Below, in pieces: positions 34,381-45,706 of a stretch of DNA of 64,000 bases (position 1 is the stretch's first letter; the number at the start of each line of letters is the position of its first letter). The translations under genes were made by a program, and so were the position numbers. The notes beneath the pieces were generated by a model. The model saw only the letters and a program-made list of their open reading frames with translations. It was not told where the DNA came from and searched no databases. Source of the stretch: Euborellia annulipes. Taxonomy: Eukaryota > Arthropoda > Insecta > Dermaptera > Anisolabididae. The stretch covers positions 1 to 64,000 of the forward strand of contig JAKCPI010003270.1 in the NCBI GenBank assembly GCA_023213315.1, given 5' to 3'.

Positions 34381-34892
34381 AATAATTTTGTTATTATTAT
34401 TAGGAATTCCTATCGCGTTACCCGTTTATTTACACGAGGCGCTTAAATGCTCGAAGGCACTCACCTCAAAACAAACCGGCCGTGGCCATCTACCGGCACC
34501 CCGTGAAGTTACATCATTTCCTATCTCTAGCTCCTCCTCCTGCTTTCATTTCTAGCTACCGAGCAATTCCTTATTTCTAATTCCACCCCCACATCTTCTA
34601 TGCTGAAGAGGATGTCCTACTTTGAGGATGGACTCCCTCAGCACCGACTCCTTTCGAAAATGCATCACTGACAGGGAACCTTCTTTACGTCCCTTCCACA
34701 GGACGGGATGTCCCAGCAACTCCCTCTCCTCGTAGAGTTGCTTGGGGGCTATTGTGGTGAGATCCAATATTCCAATCCAGTGCCTGCTTGAGGATTTGTT
34801 TACGTTAAATAAATATTTTTATTTAATGAAAAATCCCCCACTTCTTTGTAGAAAGCTGACACCCTGGCCCGCTACACCAGCGAGCCCCCACG
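34381..34892 (-). mobile_element. SINE-A with 10-bp TSD
   Basis: TSD ATATAGAATA at 34371-34380 and 34893-34902. The tail is at the left and the head at the right (ccgctacaccagcgagcccc). The B-box region of the head is deleted between aatcccccac and ttctttgtag. The frame at 34552-34767 minus is this SINE. Confidence 0.9.
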
Positions 34893-34902
34893 ATATAGAA
34901 TA

Positions 34903-35737
34903 GATGTTTTATAAATTTCAATCAAAAGATTCACCTGTCATAATAAATTTTAAAAATTGATTTTTTTTATTACGTTTCAATACCAAAATTTGATTCTCTA
35001 TGAGAGAATACAAATAAAAAAAAATATATCTTTGTCAGTGTGCTTTATTTTTAATTTTTTAACTCCTCTTTAAATTAAATAATTCTCATATCATGGAATT
35101 TTTTTTGTTGGATATTCAATCTCGACTCTTTAATTGAGACAAGAGAGATAGAGAGATGCTTTTTGCTTTTATAAATGAAGCGATCATGGATGGATTAATT
35201 GAAAAATAGACTCGAGGGGGTGGCAACAACAACTTTTGTTTATATACATACATTTGAGCATAAAAGAAATAATATGATTACTTATCTAAAAATAAAAAAA
35301 AAATGAGTGAAAGAGAGAGTGCTGACCAATTTTATTTTTTACCCTTTATTTATTTTACATAACATTTTTTTAAAAGGATCCTTTCAAAGAGTTAAAAAAA
35401 GATAATTTATATATATATATTTTTTTTATTATTATTAAAGAGTAATTTTTTATTATATTAAAAAGAAAAAGAAATTTGATTGTATAAATGCGCTCATTAC
35501 ATTAGAGCCCCAAAAAACAGGAAAATGATCAATCAATGTTGCCAACTAAAATTTAAAAAAAAAAGCGGAGGAAATTTTTTCTCTGGAAATGTTTTGACTT
35601 TTTTTTTAGTAAATTAATAATTTGAATTAATATTAATATTTCAACCCCTTTGGAAATTATGGGTGTTATAATCGTTATAGGTAGGCGAGAAGGAAGTTGT
35701 TTATGTTAATAACTATCAAGTTCTTAAGAGTCTGGAG
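34903..35737. other. AT-rich spacer
   Basis: I see no gene or named repeat. Confidence 0.55.
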
Positions 35738-36128
35738 GCTAGCTGGTGTAGCGGGCTTCTACAAAGAAGATCCCTTCCTAAGCGTGCGGGATTTTTTCAT
35801 TAAATTAATATATTTAATGAAAACAAAAGCAGGCACTGGATTGGAATATTGGATCTCACCACAATAGCCCCCAGGCAACTCTACGAGGAGAGCGAGTTTC
35901 TGTGACAAGTAACGTAAATGATGCATTCTTCAAAAGGAGTAAGTGATGAGGGACTCCCTCCTCAAACTAGGACATCCTCCCTAGCATAGAAGAGGTTGGA
36001 TAAGAAGGAACCGGGTAGAATCAGAAATAAATATTAGTTCGTTAACTAGAAACGAACGCAGGCGGAGGAGATAGAGATAGTAAATGTTGTAACTTCACGG
36101 GGTGCCGGTACATGACAACGGCCGAGAT
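35738..36128 (+). mobile_element. SINE-A, 3'-incomplete
   Basis: A head with an internal deletion (tagcgggcttctacaaag), linker and body to gccggtacatgacaacggcc are present. The 3' end and tail are missing and the 'ctgtgacatcc..gtaaagaagg' part is shortened. Confidence 0.85.
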
Positions 36129-36149
36129 TGGACCTGTTTATGTTAATAA

Positions 36150-37077
36150 CACTGGTCGACAAGATTTTCTTCACAAAAAATCTGATTAATGAATCTAGTA
36201 CATTTTTTTTATACAGAATTCAGATATCTAGTTAGACTTTTTCAAACAGGCACAGTTTTGAGATATAGAGAAAATAAATTTTAATAGAAAATGTGCTCTA
36301 AAACGACTCTTATTTTGCATTTTCAAGAATTTTTAAGGCAACACTCCTTATAAATATGCGGATAGTTATGATACATATAAATTTAAAGTTTCAGCCCGAT
36401 CAGAGGTCATTTAGATGACTTAAAATTTAGAAAAATCGAATTTTTAAAAAATTTTATTTTGCTTTTGGACACCTCTAATGCAATTTTTATCATCCCTTAA
36501 TGCAAAAAACATATATTTACCATATTCTATAGTTCTTTAGTTTTCCAAAAATGATTCATTGGTGAAAATCTGTCGATTATTAGCGAAATTATTAACAAAA
36601 TAGTTATCAAAGTATGTTAAAAAAAAAAAAAAAAACACTTTGGCTGCCTATCATTTAGGCGCTTTGCTTATAGGAATAAACATAACTTTTATATAAATAT
36701 TTTTTAACTATTTTATTAATAATTTCGTTAATAATCAACAGATTTTCACGAACGAATGCTTTCTGGAAAACCTAAGAACTATAGAATATCGTATATATAT
36801 GTTTTTGTATTTAGGGATGATAAAAATTGTATTAGAGGTGTCAAAATCAAAAATAAACATGAAAAATTCGGTTTTTCAAGAATGTAAGCCGTTTGCGGCA
36901 CGTCTAAATGGCCTCCGATTGGGCTGAAACTTAAAATTTATATGTATTTTATCTATTTGTATATTTTTAAGTGGTATCACCATAAAGAAATTTTGGAAAT
37001 GCAGCATGAAAAATACTTTTAGTATCTCATATTTTTATTCTTGTGAAAGAAAAAAAGTTCATTTTCGTCGACCACTG
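36150..37077. mobile_element. Foldback element with CACTG-type ends
   Basis: Ends CACTGGTCGAC (36150-36160) and GTCGACCACTG (37067-37077) are inverted with one mismatch; 3-bp flanks taa/taa agree. Much of each half is an imperfect reverse complement of the other around 36640-36670, for example gacacctctaatgcaatttt against aaaattgtattagaggtgtc. CACTA-class elements make 2-3 bp TSDs, so a non-autonomous CACTA-like element is the best guess. Confidence 0.7.
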
Positions 37078-37099
37078 TAATTAGATTATATGAGCTTCG

Positions 37100-37330
37100 A
37101 AATTGAAACTGGGCCAAAATATGTCTCTAAATTTATTTATTAGACAGCCTCAGCGTCTAAGGCCATATGCGCTTTCATACAATTTTAAAGGTAAATAATA
37201 ATAGCTCGGGGATTATTACAATATAAGTGGATGATTATAACATTAGTTTAAGTAAATATACAGTTAAAATTAAAAATAAATAAAAATCTGGGAATATATT
37301 AAAGACTTCTTTTTTCTTTTTCCAAAATCG
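37100..37330 (-). repeat. Possible LINE 3' tail fragment
   Basis: Read on the minus strand, gccttagacgctgaggctgt then ctaataaataaat looks like the 3' end of a non-LTR retrotransposon (sense ending followed by taaat repeats). There is no coding sequence. The placement is by resemblance only. Confidence 0.35.
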
Positions 37331-37436
37331 GACTTGTTTATGTTAATAACTAAATAATTAATCTTCACTTCTCTGACAGGTTCTTTTTACTTTTTGTTTG
37401 TTGTTGATATTTAAATAATAGAAATTTGGTACTCAC

Positions 37437-37512
37437 CGCTTTTTTCACGAATGACACGAAGCCATAGCCTTTAGATTTGAGCGTTTGCGGATCCCGCACT
37501 ACTCTACAGTCT
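37437..37512 (-). CDS. Rox8: Internal exon, TIA-1/TIAR (Rox8)-type RNA-binding protein
   Basis: TIA-1/TIAR/Rox8 proteins bind U-rich RNA through three RRMs and act in alternative splicing, translational control and stress granules. This 76-nt exon encodes one split codon plus 25 codons containing VVRDPQTLKSKGYGFVSF. The octamer KGYGFVSF is the RNP1 signature of an RRM, and the DPQTLKSKGYG wording is that of RRM2 in this family. The exon is bounded on the minus strand by a T-rich tract ending tttttacag and by the donor gtgagtacc, both consensus. It starts in codon phase 2 and ends on a complete codon after KKA. No neighbouring exon (upstream VGDLSPE part, downstream MNGQW/NWATRKP part) was found on either side, so both flanking introns must be very long or the adjoining exons lie outside. 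The reading frame at 37365-37601 over-extends this exon into introns. The alternative is another RRM protein such as ELAV-type, which fits less well. Confidence 0.85.
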
Positions 37513-38512
37513 CTGTAAAAAAAAAAGAAAAAAAAACAAATTAGAGAAAAGAAAAATGAAAACAACAAATAAATGGCAAATTCTACAATCATCTCATCCA
37601 AAACTGGTGAACTTCACCCCATAGACAATTATTGAAATTATAAATTTCTGTTTTAATACCGATAATTCGTATTTCCTGCTAATTTGCCGGTCCCCATAGA
37701 AAATCCCGATATGGTATTAAAACAATGCACTTCACTTCCTTCAGTAATTCGTATTATTTTTATGCTCAAGGTCACTTAAAACGTCTTCTAATTCGTATTT
37801 GTAGCTTACAGAGAAGATTCGGTCTGTTTTGACAAAGGGGATGTAGAGAGACAAATTTTTTCCGTTCATTTGTATTCTTTTCACTGAAAGTAAATAAGGA
37901 AATTGAGCTTCTCTTACATTTTTCTTCCCTTTCTACAATTCACTCTGCATTAATACGTTTTTTAATTTAGTACTCCCGATAATTCGTGCCAAATTTCTCC
38001 TCCTAATAGGCCTAAACACTTTTAATTTCATGGCATTTAAGTTTTTTTTTTTTTTAAACAATCTCTTTTGATAATTCTCTCTCCCCCAAGAAGATGAAAG
38101 TGTTGTCTGTGTGAGTGTGGAGGGGGAGTAGTTCTCCATACAAAGCATCCCTTTTCTAAATGGAGCTAGCGTTGCTGCTGCTGTTCATCCAACCGACACG
38201 TAATTTCATAAACAAACATTCTAGTATTAACTGTTAATTTCTCTTTGTAATCAAACGGCGGCAGCGCGGGCGTTTGGGTTTTATTTCTAAACTCATTGGA
38301 TTATATATATATGTATATACATATACAATATTATAATAATTCAAGAGAGTTTTAAACATGTAATATTTTATGTTGTTGTTGTTGTTTATTTAGAAACAAA
38401 AATACCATCTCTCTTTTTTTTAATATGAATTAATCCGGTGTACATAAAAAAAAAACAAAAAAATAAACATTATTAATGATAGGGTTCATTCATAAAGAGA
38501 ATCGTTAATTTG
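37513..38512. other. Probable intron of the Rox8-like gene
   Basis: No further exon is recognised. The word taattcgtatt recurs at about 37664, 37745 and 37790. A (ta)/(gtat) run lies at about 38304-38330 and a (gtt)n run at about 38371-38389. The frame at 37933-38148 minus is unconvincing. Confidence 0.55.
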
Positions 38513-38885
38513 GAAATTTTTATTTCCCGTTTATCAGGGAGGTTCCGCCTCTAGACACTGGCTCGGACCCTCGCCTTTCCTTCCATCTACCGACACCCCG
38601 TAAAGTTACACAATTTCCTAACTCTAGCTTCTCCTCCTGTTTTCATTTCTAACTAATGAACTAATCTTTTTGTCAATTCATTTCTATTCTAGGAAGGATG
38701 TCCTGGTTTGAGGAGGAACTCCCTCAGCACCTACTCCTTTGGAAGAATACATCACTGAGAGGCAACCTTCTTTACGTCCCTTTCACAGGACAGGAACTCC
38801 CTTTCCTCGTAGAGTTGCCTGGGGGCTATTGTTGTAAGATCGTATATTCTAATCCAGGACCTGCTAAAGGATTTGTTTACATTAA
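38513..38885 (-). mobile_element. SINE-A, rearranged and lacking head
   Basis: The 3' end gaaatttttatttcccgttt is followed by a foreign GC-rich piece (ggttccgcctctagacactg; gctcggaccctcgcctttcc, 38540-38580) and then normal body to cattaaatctatttaa. The GC piece is kin to the island at 62.7 kb. Confidence 0.75.
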
Positions 38886-38977
38886 ATCTATTTAAGGTCT
38901 TTTTGGCATCTAAGACCTAAGGTTTAGACCCCATCCCTATTTATTCCAAATGATTGGTAGGCAATTTAAATGAAATA

Positions 38978-39345
38978 ATCGAGCCTTGGTGTACTGTTCA
39001 GCGTGCTGACCATTTGTAATACATTTAATACCAAGAGTCGCGGATACACATCCCGTCCCAGGCAAGGGCGTCCGCAGGATTTTTTGCAGGGGGGGGGGGC
39101 AAGTCACTTCCAGATAAGTTAAAAAAAACGTATTTTGATATTAATAATGTTATACATCTCTTAGTATTTAAAGCTTTCTCACCGCGGCAAGGTGGATGTA
39201 TACTGAGAAAGGTTTTTTTTTGTATTTTTTTTTGTTTTATACATTTTTTTGTATCATTTTAATTTTCCAGGGGGTGGGGGCAAGTGCCTGGTTGCCCCCC
39301 CTGCGGACGCCCATGGTCCCAGGCGACAAAATTTATTTCAATGGA
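38978..39345 (+). repeat. tRNA-like SINE split by a MITE
   Basis: cttggtgtactgttcagcgt resembles an A-box region and gcggatacacatcccg a B-box region. The element continues after the MITE with gcgacaaaatttatttcaat. Only one copy was recognised, so the family is uncertain. Confidence 0.45.
39063..39315. mobile_element. hAT-like MITE with perfect 8-bp TSD
   Basis: TSD GTCCCAGG at 39055-39062 and 39316-39323. Ends CAAGGGCGTCCGCAGG and cctgcggacgcccatg match as inverted repeats at all but one position. A run of Gs follows at the left and of Cs at the right. No transposase is present. Confidence 0.92.
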
Positions 39346-39529
39346 ATTTGATTGGAATCAATTGAAATATTGATTTTTTTTATTTAATTCATAATACATA
39401 CTGTAAATATTTTCTGATACATTCGCTAAATAGGGGAGAAATTGCAACTTTAATAATTAATAACTCGAAAAGTCCCCGCCTTCAGTGAACGAGGCGACTA
39501 AAATTTTTGACTAATGTCAATAATGATAA

Positions 39530-39915
39530 TCTGGAAGCCACTAGTACTTTACTGATGTAATTTTTCAGATTTTTACCATTTTATTAAAATTCCCTCTAAC
39601 GATTTTGATTAAAATTCCAAAATCAATTATTTTTTACATACTGTTTAAAATGTATATTCTCATTTTGCTCTCAAATTTGTTTGAAGCACACTTTACTCTT
39701 GTACTTTATAGGAAAGATAGCAGAAATGGTTGCCATGGTAACAAAATATAAAGTTTATCCCATACATATAATATCTTGAAATTCAAATGTACCGTACTGT
39801 AGGAAGCTAAATACATGTCGACACAAAAAATTTGGTGTGACAAGCATAGTACACAACTTTCTTTTAACTTCAGTAATCGAAAGTTGTGTGCTGTGCGACC
39901 ATCCACATCAGGTTT
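39530..39915 (+). repeat. Repeat E copy (3' half)
   Basis: From ctggaagccactagtacttt through ggaaagatagcagaaatgg to the hairpin (39826-39915; ggtgtgac...cacatcagg). The frame at 39706-39906 minus lies inside it. Confidence 0.8.
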
Positions 39916-40504
39916 TTTTTAATAATATTTATATGATAATATCCGGGAAAATGCTTTCAACAGGGTGAAGTTCGGTTTACCTAGTATATGTTTAACAAGC
40001 AAATAAATATTTTGTATTTTGAAATTTCAAGGAAAGTTTAGCAATTTAGTTATCTCTCTCTTTTTTTTTTAATGAACACAAACAAATGGTAAAATTTTTT
40101 TTTCCCTCTCTCCCTTTCATTAAAATAAATGGTTAGAGAGGGGAGGAGATCTCAATAGAAATACATCCACAAGAACGAGGCTATATCGAGTACAATTTAC
40201 AATTTAAGTACTCTCCCCCCCCTCTCTCTCTTTAAAGAGAGAGAGAGAGAGTTATACTAGTATATAAACCGCTATTGTAAAATTTGCATAGCAATCTTCC
40301 TAAAACGCAAATTAAATAGTCTCTCTCTCTTTCTACCTTCCCTAAATAAGATAGGATAATTAAATGATACAATTAAGGACGGAATGTGACGATCTAGATA
40401 AGAAATCATCCCTCTTCCTTGTTTTGGAGGATATTATATATTTATACAGATTTCAATTTGAATATTTCATTTATACGTGTATATAAGTAAAAATCATTTT
40501 ATGT
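39916..40504. other. Spacer with (ct)/(ag) palindrome
   Basis: ctctctctctttaaagagagagagag at about 40222-40249 (quoted as ctctctcttt/aaagagagag) is a perfect small hairpin. No gene is seen. Confidence 0.5.
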
Positions 40505-40690
40505 CTGGTATGAGATATGAGATGACCGAAACGTCGCTAATTATATTTGTATACACAACAGCAAAAAATCTCTCTCTACCTTCGGTAATCGGAAGTTGTG
40601 TTTTGTGCTTGTAACAACTGATTTTTTTGTGTCGAGATAGGGCTATATTTAGTTTCCGCCGATATATTAGAATTCAAGATGTAAAATTTA
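40505..40690 (-). repeat. Repeat E end, reversed, beside half a hammerhead-like motif
   Basis: The word atgaccgaaacgtcgc at about 40521-40536 matches the 3' half of the Penelope hammerhead-like motif. It is followed by a reversed E hairpin and gtttccgccgatatatta. The relation between the two is unclear. Confidence 0.55.
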
Positions 40691-41646
40691 TAAACAAATA
40701 TCTACTATAGCTAGAGCTATAATTTTTTTAATGACTTATTAAAAAATTTTCGTAATTAATTTTTTTGTTATCAAGCAAATACAAAAAAACAATCTGTCCC
40801 AATAATCTTTAATTTTTTTTTTTTAATTTAAAAATGAATTTATTGTTATTATTAATCACGTGTTAATTAAGAAATTTGTAAAATAAGGTTAGATGATTTA
40901 TTTAAAAATCAAATGTCAAATTAGTTCAGCATTCTTGCAATAGATGGCATGCTAGTCTAACAGCCGATATAGTATTAGCCTATATCTGGCCTATATTTAT
41001 AAATTTTTATGCTTTTATAAAATATACATAATATATAAAAACATGTATAAAGTATTTATTGTTAAAAGATCAATGAAAATCAACCAAATGCATTCAATAT
41101 TATTAGATACCATTCTGACATCTGTTGGCAAATTTTTAAATTACTTGATTTTTTGGGCATACTTTTTATGACACACTACGCCATCTTATCGGGCACCTTC
41201 GGTCCTATTTCGCCTTAATGTGCAAAATCTAGACTTGATACAATCAAATAGACATCATATTCAGATGAATAATTTAAATCAATAGTTAAATAAAATAAAA
41301 ACTATTTGGTTTTTTGTTTTTTTACATTACAGCACGCAACAATAATAGATGATAGTTATAGGAGGTAGAATAAAAAATAAAAATAAAATAGTTGTATGAA
41401 AAAATCTGTTCATGATCAAATATCATAAATTTCTTTTTATAATTATAAATAAGTATAATTTTTTTTTTTTTTTTTTGTCTGCACTGTAGTGTATTTGGTG
41501 AAGGACATATCCCTAAAAAACATGAACAAAAAATCTGAAGGTGGTTATTAATTATTTTTAGTCAAATATTTTATATCAAAATTTCCTATATATATAGATA
41601 AATGATTTTTTGAAAAAGTGTGTATAACAAAAGATATCAAAAATTT
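40691..41646. other. AT-rich spacer
   Basis: I see no gene. One stretch (41110-41240: tgttggcaaatt...cgccatcttatcgggcacc) is less AT-rich but has no motif. Confidence 0.5.
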
Positions 41647-41660
41647 AATTTAAAATAATT

Positions 41661-42209
41661 GGGGGGCTCGCTGGAGTAATGAGCTAGGGTGTCGGCTTCT
41701 ACAAAGAAGATCCCTTTTCAAATCCTTGGTGTGCGGGATTTTTCATTATATAAAAATATTTATTAATGTAAACAAATCCTCAAGCAGGCACTGGATTGGA
41801 ATATTGGATCTCACCACAATAGCCCCCAGGCAACTCTACGAGGAGAGGGAGTTGCTGTGACATCCCGCCTTGTGGAAGAGACGTAAAGAAGGTTCCCTCT
41901 CAGTGATGCATTCTTCGAAAGGAGTCGGTGCTGAGGGAGTCCCTCCTCAAACTAGGACATCCTCAATAGCATAGAAGAGGTTGGATAAAAGGAACCGGGT
42001 GGAACCAGAAATAAGGATTAGTTCACTAGAAATGAACGCATGAGGAGGAGCTAGAGATAGGAAATGATGTAACTTCACGAGGTGCCAGTAGATGGCTACG
42101 ACCAGAAGCCGGTTTGGTTTGAGGTGTGTGTCTTCGTGCACGAAAGCATCTAAGGGAAATAAACGGGGATCCCGATAGAAATTTCAAATAATAATAATAA
42201 TAATAATGG
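41661..42209 (+). mobile_element. SINE-A, full length with 13-bp TSD
   Basis: The reference copy of the window: head 41661-41735 (A-box-like taatgagctaggg, B-box-like tttcaaatccttgg), AT linker to about 41780, body to about 42185 and an (aat)n tail. TSD AATTTAAAATAAT at 41647-41659 and 42210-42222. Length is about 549 bp. The frame at 41947-42141 minus is inside it. Confidence 0.95.
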
Positions 42210-42229
42210 AATTTAAAATAATATTATTT

Positions 42230-42700
42230 TTCTATGCTTAACTTTTCTCTAAGAATATAAATAACCAAAATAATAACAAAAAAAAAAAAAAAAAAAAAAG
42301 AGCAAAATACTCTTTGATGCGGTTCTATACTAAAACTAAAATATACATTTTATCTATCAAAGATTGTCTAATTGTGTTATGGAATTTGAAAAAAATCAAA
42401 CATTTTAGTATATTGACAAATTGAATTATTTGATTTTTGTCACTTATATCGAAAATTTTATATATCTCCACCATTGTTGGTTTTTTTGAAAAAGAGTATA
42501 TAAAAAAAGTTACTTGAAATATAATTTCAAATATTATTTCTTTGCTTAACTTTTCTCTAAGAATATAAATAACAAAAATAATAACAAAAAAACTAAATAA
42601 TTTCAAGAGTAAACATCTCTTTATTAAGGTTATATACTAAAAGTAAAATATACATATTATTTATCAAAGGTTATATAATTGGGATATGAAATTTGAAAAA
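42230..42700 (+). repeat. Direct duplication, ~305-bp spacing
   Basis: cttaacttttctctaagaat at about 42238 and 42544, and tatactaaaactaaaatata-type words at about 42327 and 42629, show two diverged units. A reversed copy of the same unit lies at about 43955-44110 (gttatttatattcttagaga). The frame at 42325-42606 minus falls in the array. Confidence 0.75.
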
Positions 42701-43433
42701 AATTGTTTAATGTTATCGTGAGAAATTTAAAGAAAAGTGTAAAAATAACGTCCCTTTCGTTTGACCAATTTGCTTTAAATTATTGATTTTAAAAAAATCT
42801 TAAATATTTATTTAATTATTCTTTCTTTTCATTGAATTATTAATTTTTTTATTTTTAGAAGATGGCAAACAACAAAACAATTTTTTTTTTTTATTGTCAT
42901 TTTCAAAATATAATGAAATTATAATTTTTTTTTTTATATACGCGCTGTTCTTTTCTGCCCTTTTTTTCTTTGCTTCATTCATTTAATAAAATTACAAAAT
43001 TTCTAATTGACTTAAAAAAAAAAAAAAAATTATTGACGTTTCTTTTTATATTTTTTTTTTAGAGGAATAATAAATGAGACAAGTTATCGCTTTGCTGGTG
43101 GTAATTATGACGTGGTGGTTGGTGGCACAAACGAGACTTTTGACATCCCCTTGGGGCTAAGGGGTAAAAAATAAAAATAAAAAAAAAAAAATTCTTCTCT
43201 TTACTCAAGGGATAAAAAGCAAAGTTGTAACAAACAATTGAAGTTTTTTTTTTTTTTTTTCTTTTTAAATCGATTAATAATTTTCATGTGCTTATATTCT
43301 ATAATATAAAATGAAATGAATTTTGTGTGACAGTTAGAGTTTGAAAAAAATAGTTGAACCAAAGATGGCGTTAATTTTTTTTAAATTTTTGATTGACTTA
43401 TTATTGAAAATAATATCGATATATTGGAATTTT
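42701..43433. other. AT-rich spacer
   Basis: No gene is seen. A non-repetitive patch (ctttgctggtggtaattatg, about 43091-43160) has no recognisable motif. Confidence 0.5.
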
Positions 43434-43937
43434 GAGGGTTGGCTAGGATGTCTGCTTCTACAAAGAAGATCCGGGTTCAAATCCTGGGTATGAGGGATTT
43501 TTTCATTAAATAAAAATATTTATTTAATTTAAACAGGCAATGGATTGGAATTTTGGATCTCACCACAATAGCCCTTAGGGAATTCTACGAGGAGAGGGAG
43601 TTGCTGGGACATTCCGTCCTGTGGAAGGGAATTAAAGAAGATTCCCTCTCAGTGATGCATTCTTCGAAAGGAGTAGGCTACACGCCGGTGCTGAGGGAGT
43701 TCCTTCTCAAACTAGGACATCCTCCCTAGCATACAAGAGGTTGGATAAAAGGAACTAGAAATAAGGATTAGTTCACTAGCTAGAAACGAAAGCAGGAGAA
43801 GGAGTTAGAGATAGGTAATAATGTAACTTCCCGGGGTACCGGTAAATGGCTACGGCCTGAGGCAGGTTGTGTGTCTTCGTGCACGAAAGCACCTCGGGTA
43901 AATAAACGGGATCCTGAGAGGAATTTCAAATAATAAT
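43434..43937 (+). mobile_element. SINE-A, subfamily with 12-bp insert
   Basis: Head, linker, body and short tail are present. It carries taggctacacgccgg between gaaaggag and tgctgaggg, an insert shared only with the copy at 51834-52095, which marks a subfamily. Confidence 0.9.
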
Positions 43938-43954
43938 AAAATTGAAATTTTATT

Positions 43955-44200
43955 TTTTAAATTTCATATCTCAACTCAATTTTTTTTTGATAGATAAAAT
44001 GTATATTTTACTTTTAATTTATTATTCCAATGAAGACTACTTTACTCTTGCATTTTTTTAGTTTTTTGTAACTAATTTCGTTATTTATATTCTTAGAGAA
44101 AAATTAAGTATACACATATTATTTTAAATTAAATTTCTGATAATTTTTGTTGTATACTCTTTTCCTAAAAAAAAAAACCGTTAGTTTTTGAGATATACGA
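43955..44200 (-). repeat. Reversed copy of the 42.2-42.7 kb repeat
   Basis: aaatgtatattttactttta and gttatttatattcttagaga are reverse complements of words at 42.2-42.7 kb. No coding potential. Confidence 0.7.
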
Positions 44201-44760
44201 TATAAAATGACAATTAGTTACGATATAAAATGACAATTTTAACGAGATTTTTACAAAATCTTACAAAAAAAGGAGATTTTTTAAAATATTTATTCTAGAA
44301 ACGAAATTTGAGTGATAAGATTAATAAATTTCTCATTAGCACCTCCTCTAGTAAGTTCAATATCTTAGCAATAGATGGACTGACGATGCAAGGAAGCAAG
44401 CAATTCAACCCCCTCCCCTCCCCCCCACCCAACCACCCCACAACCTCCCCTACATTTCCTTAAATGGAAACGAACACGTTTTAATCAGATGCAGTAGCTA
44501 ACAGAATGGGGGATTTTCAAAGATAATAGATTTTACGTGCTCCCGATAGATAACTTATCCCTCCATACCCCACTTTCCCCTCTTCCCCTCCCCTCGCCTC
44601 CTCTTCCCATTTATAATTTATAGATAGAGTTCGACAAATTGCGATTAATTAACTAATGAGACTAATTTACATTCAGGATTGGGAATTTAAATTTAACCAA
44701 AAGAGAGAAAAGCAGTCACGATCAAAAAAAAAAAAAAAAAAAAAAATTAACCTCCTAAAA
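44201..44760. other. C-rich/pyrimidine-rich spacer
   Basis: Polypyrimidine stretches at about 44400-44460 and 44570-44610; A-run at about 44727-44746. No gene is seen. Confidence 0.5.
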
Positions 44761-44764
44761 ATCT

Positions 44765-45659
44765 GTACTAGCACATCACACAACTTCAGTGTATGTATTT
44801 GAGTATGTGATGTTATTTATTACCTAATAGTAAAATGAAAGACGATTAGGGTTATTTTATCGACTTTTTTCATAAGTATTTTTTTTTTTTTTAATTAGAT
44901 AACATATATTTTTTTATTGTATAATTTAATTTCTGCCATTTTTCTGGATAAAATGATATGCAGCACTTGTTTATAAATCGTATGCAAGTTGGATAAAAAA
45001 TTCATTATTTCGTTGAAGTAGATTAAAGAAAGCGTCAGTCCGCCATTTTTTTTTTTTTTTTTTAATAAAAACAATATAATTAATTAGAAATTTAATTTAA
45101 TAATAGTAATATTTCTGAGATTTAATTATCAAAATTTTAAATTATTAATTAAATTATATATATTTTTTTTAAATTCATAAATGATTATCAAAAAAAAAAA
45201 AATTAATATTAAATATTTGTAAAAAAAAAATATAATATTAACTTTATAATAACTTGGTATTGAGTGATGCAGCACTAGCACATCACACAACTTCAGTGTA
45301 TGTGTGGTATGTGAAGTGATTTTATTTATTACCTAGTAGAAAAATGAAAGACGATTAGTATTATTTTATCGACTTTTTTAATAAGAAAGTATTTTTTTTT
45401 TCTTAGATAACATATATTTTATTATTGTATAATTTAATTTCTGCCATTTTTCTGGATAAAATGATATGCCACACTTGTTTATAAATTGTGTACAAGTTGG
45501 ATAAATAATTCATTATTTCGTTGAAGTGGATTAAAGAAAGCGTCAGTCCGCCATTTTTTTTTTTTTTTAGTAAAATCAAAGAATATAATTAATTAGAAAT
45601 TTAACGTAATAATAATCAGATTTGTGAGATTTAATTATTAACATATTAAATTATTAATT

Positions 45660-45700
<41 letters not shown>
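44765..45700 (-). repeat. Two tandem ~509-bp units each carrying repeat D
   Basis: agcacatcacacaacttcag occurs at about 44770 and 45279. Each unit contains gaaagacgattagg/gattagta and a minus-strand repeat D (44925-45050 and 45428-45558). The second ends in a (ta)n run of about 18 units (45666-45701). Confidence 0.85.
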
Positions 45701-45701
<1 letters not shown>

Positions 45702-45706
<5 letters not shown>

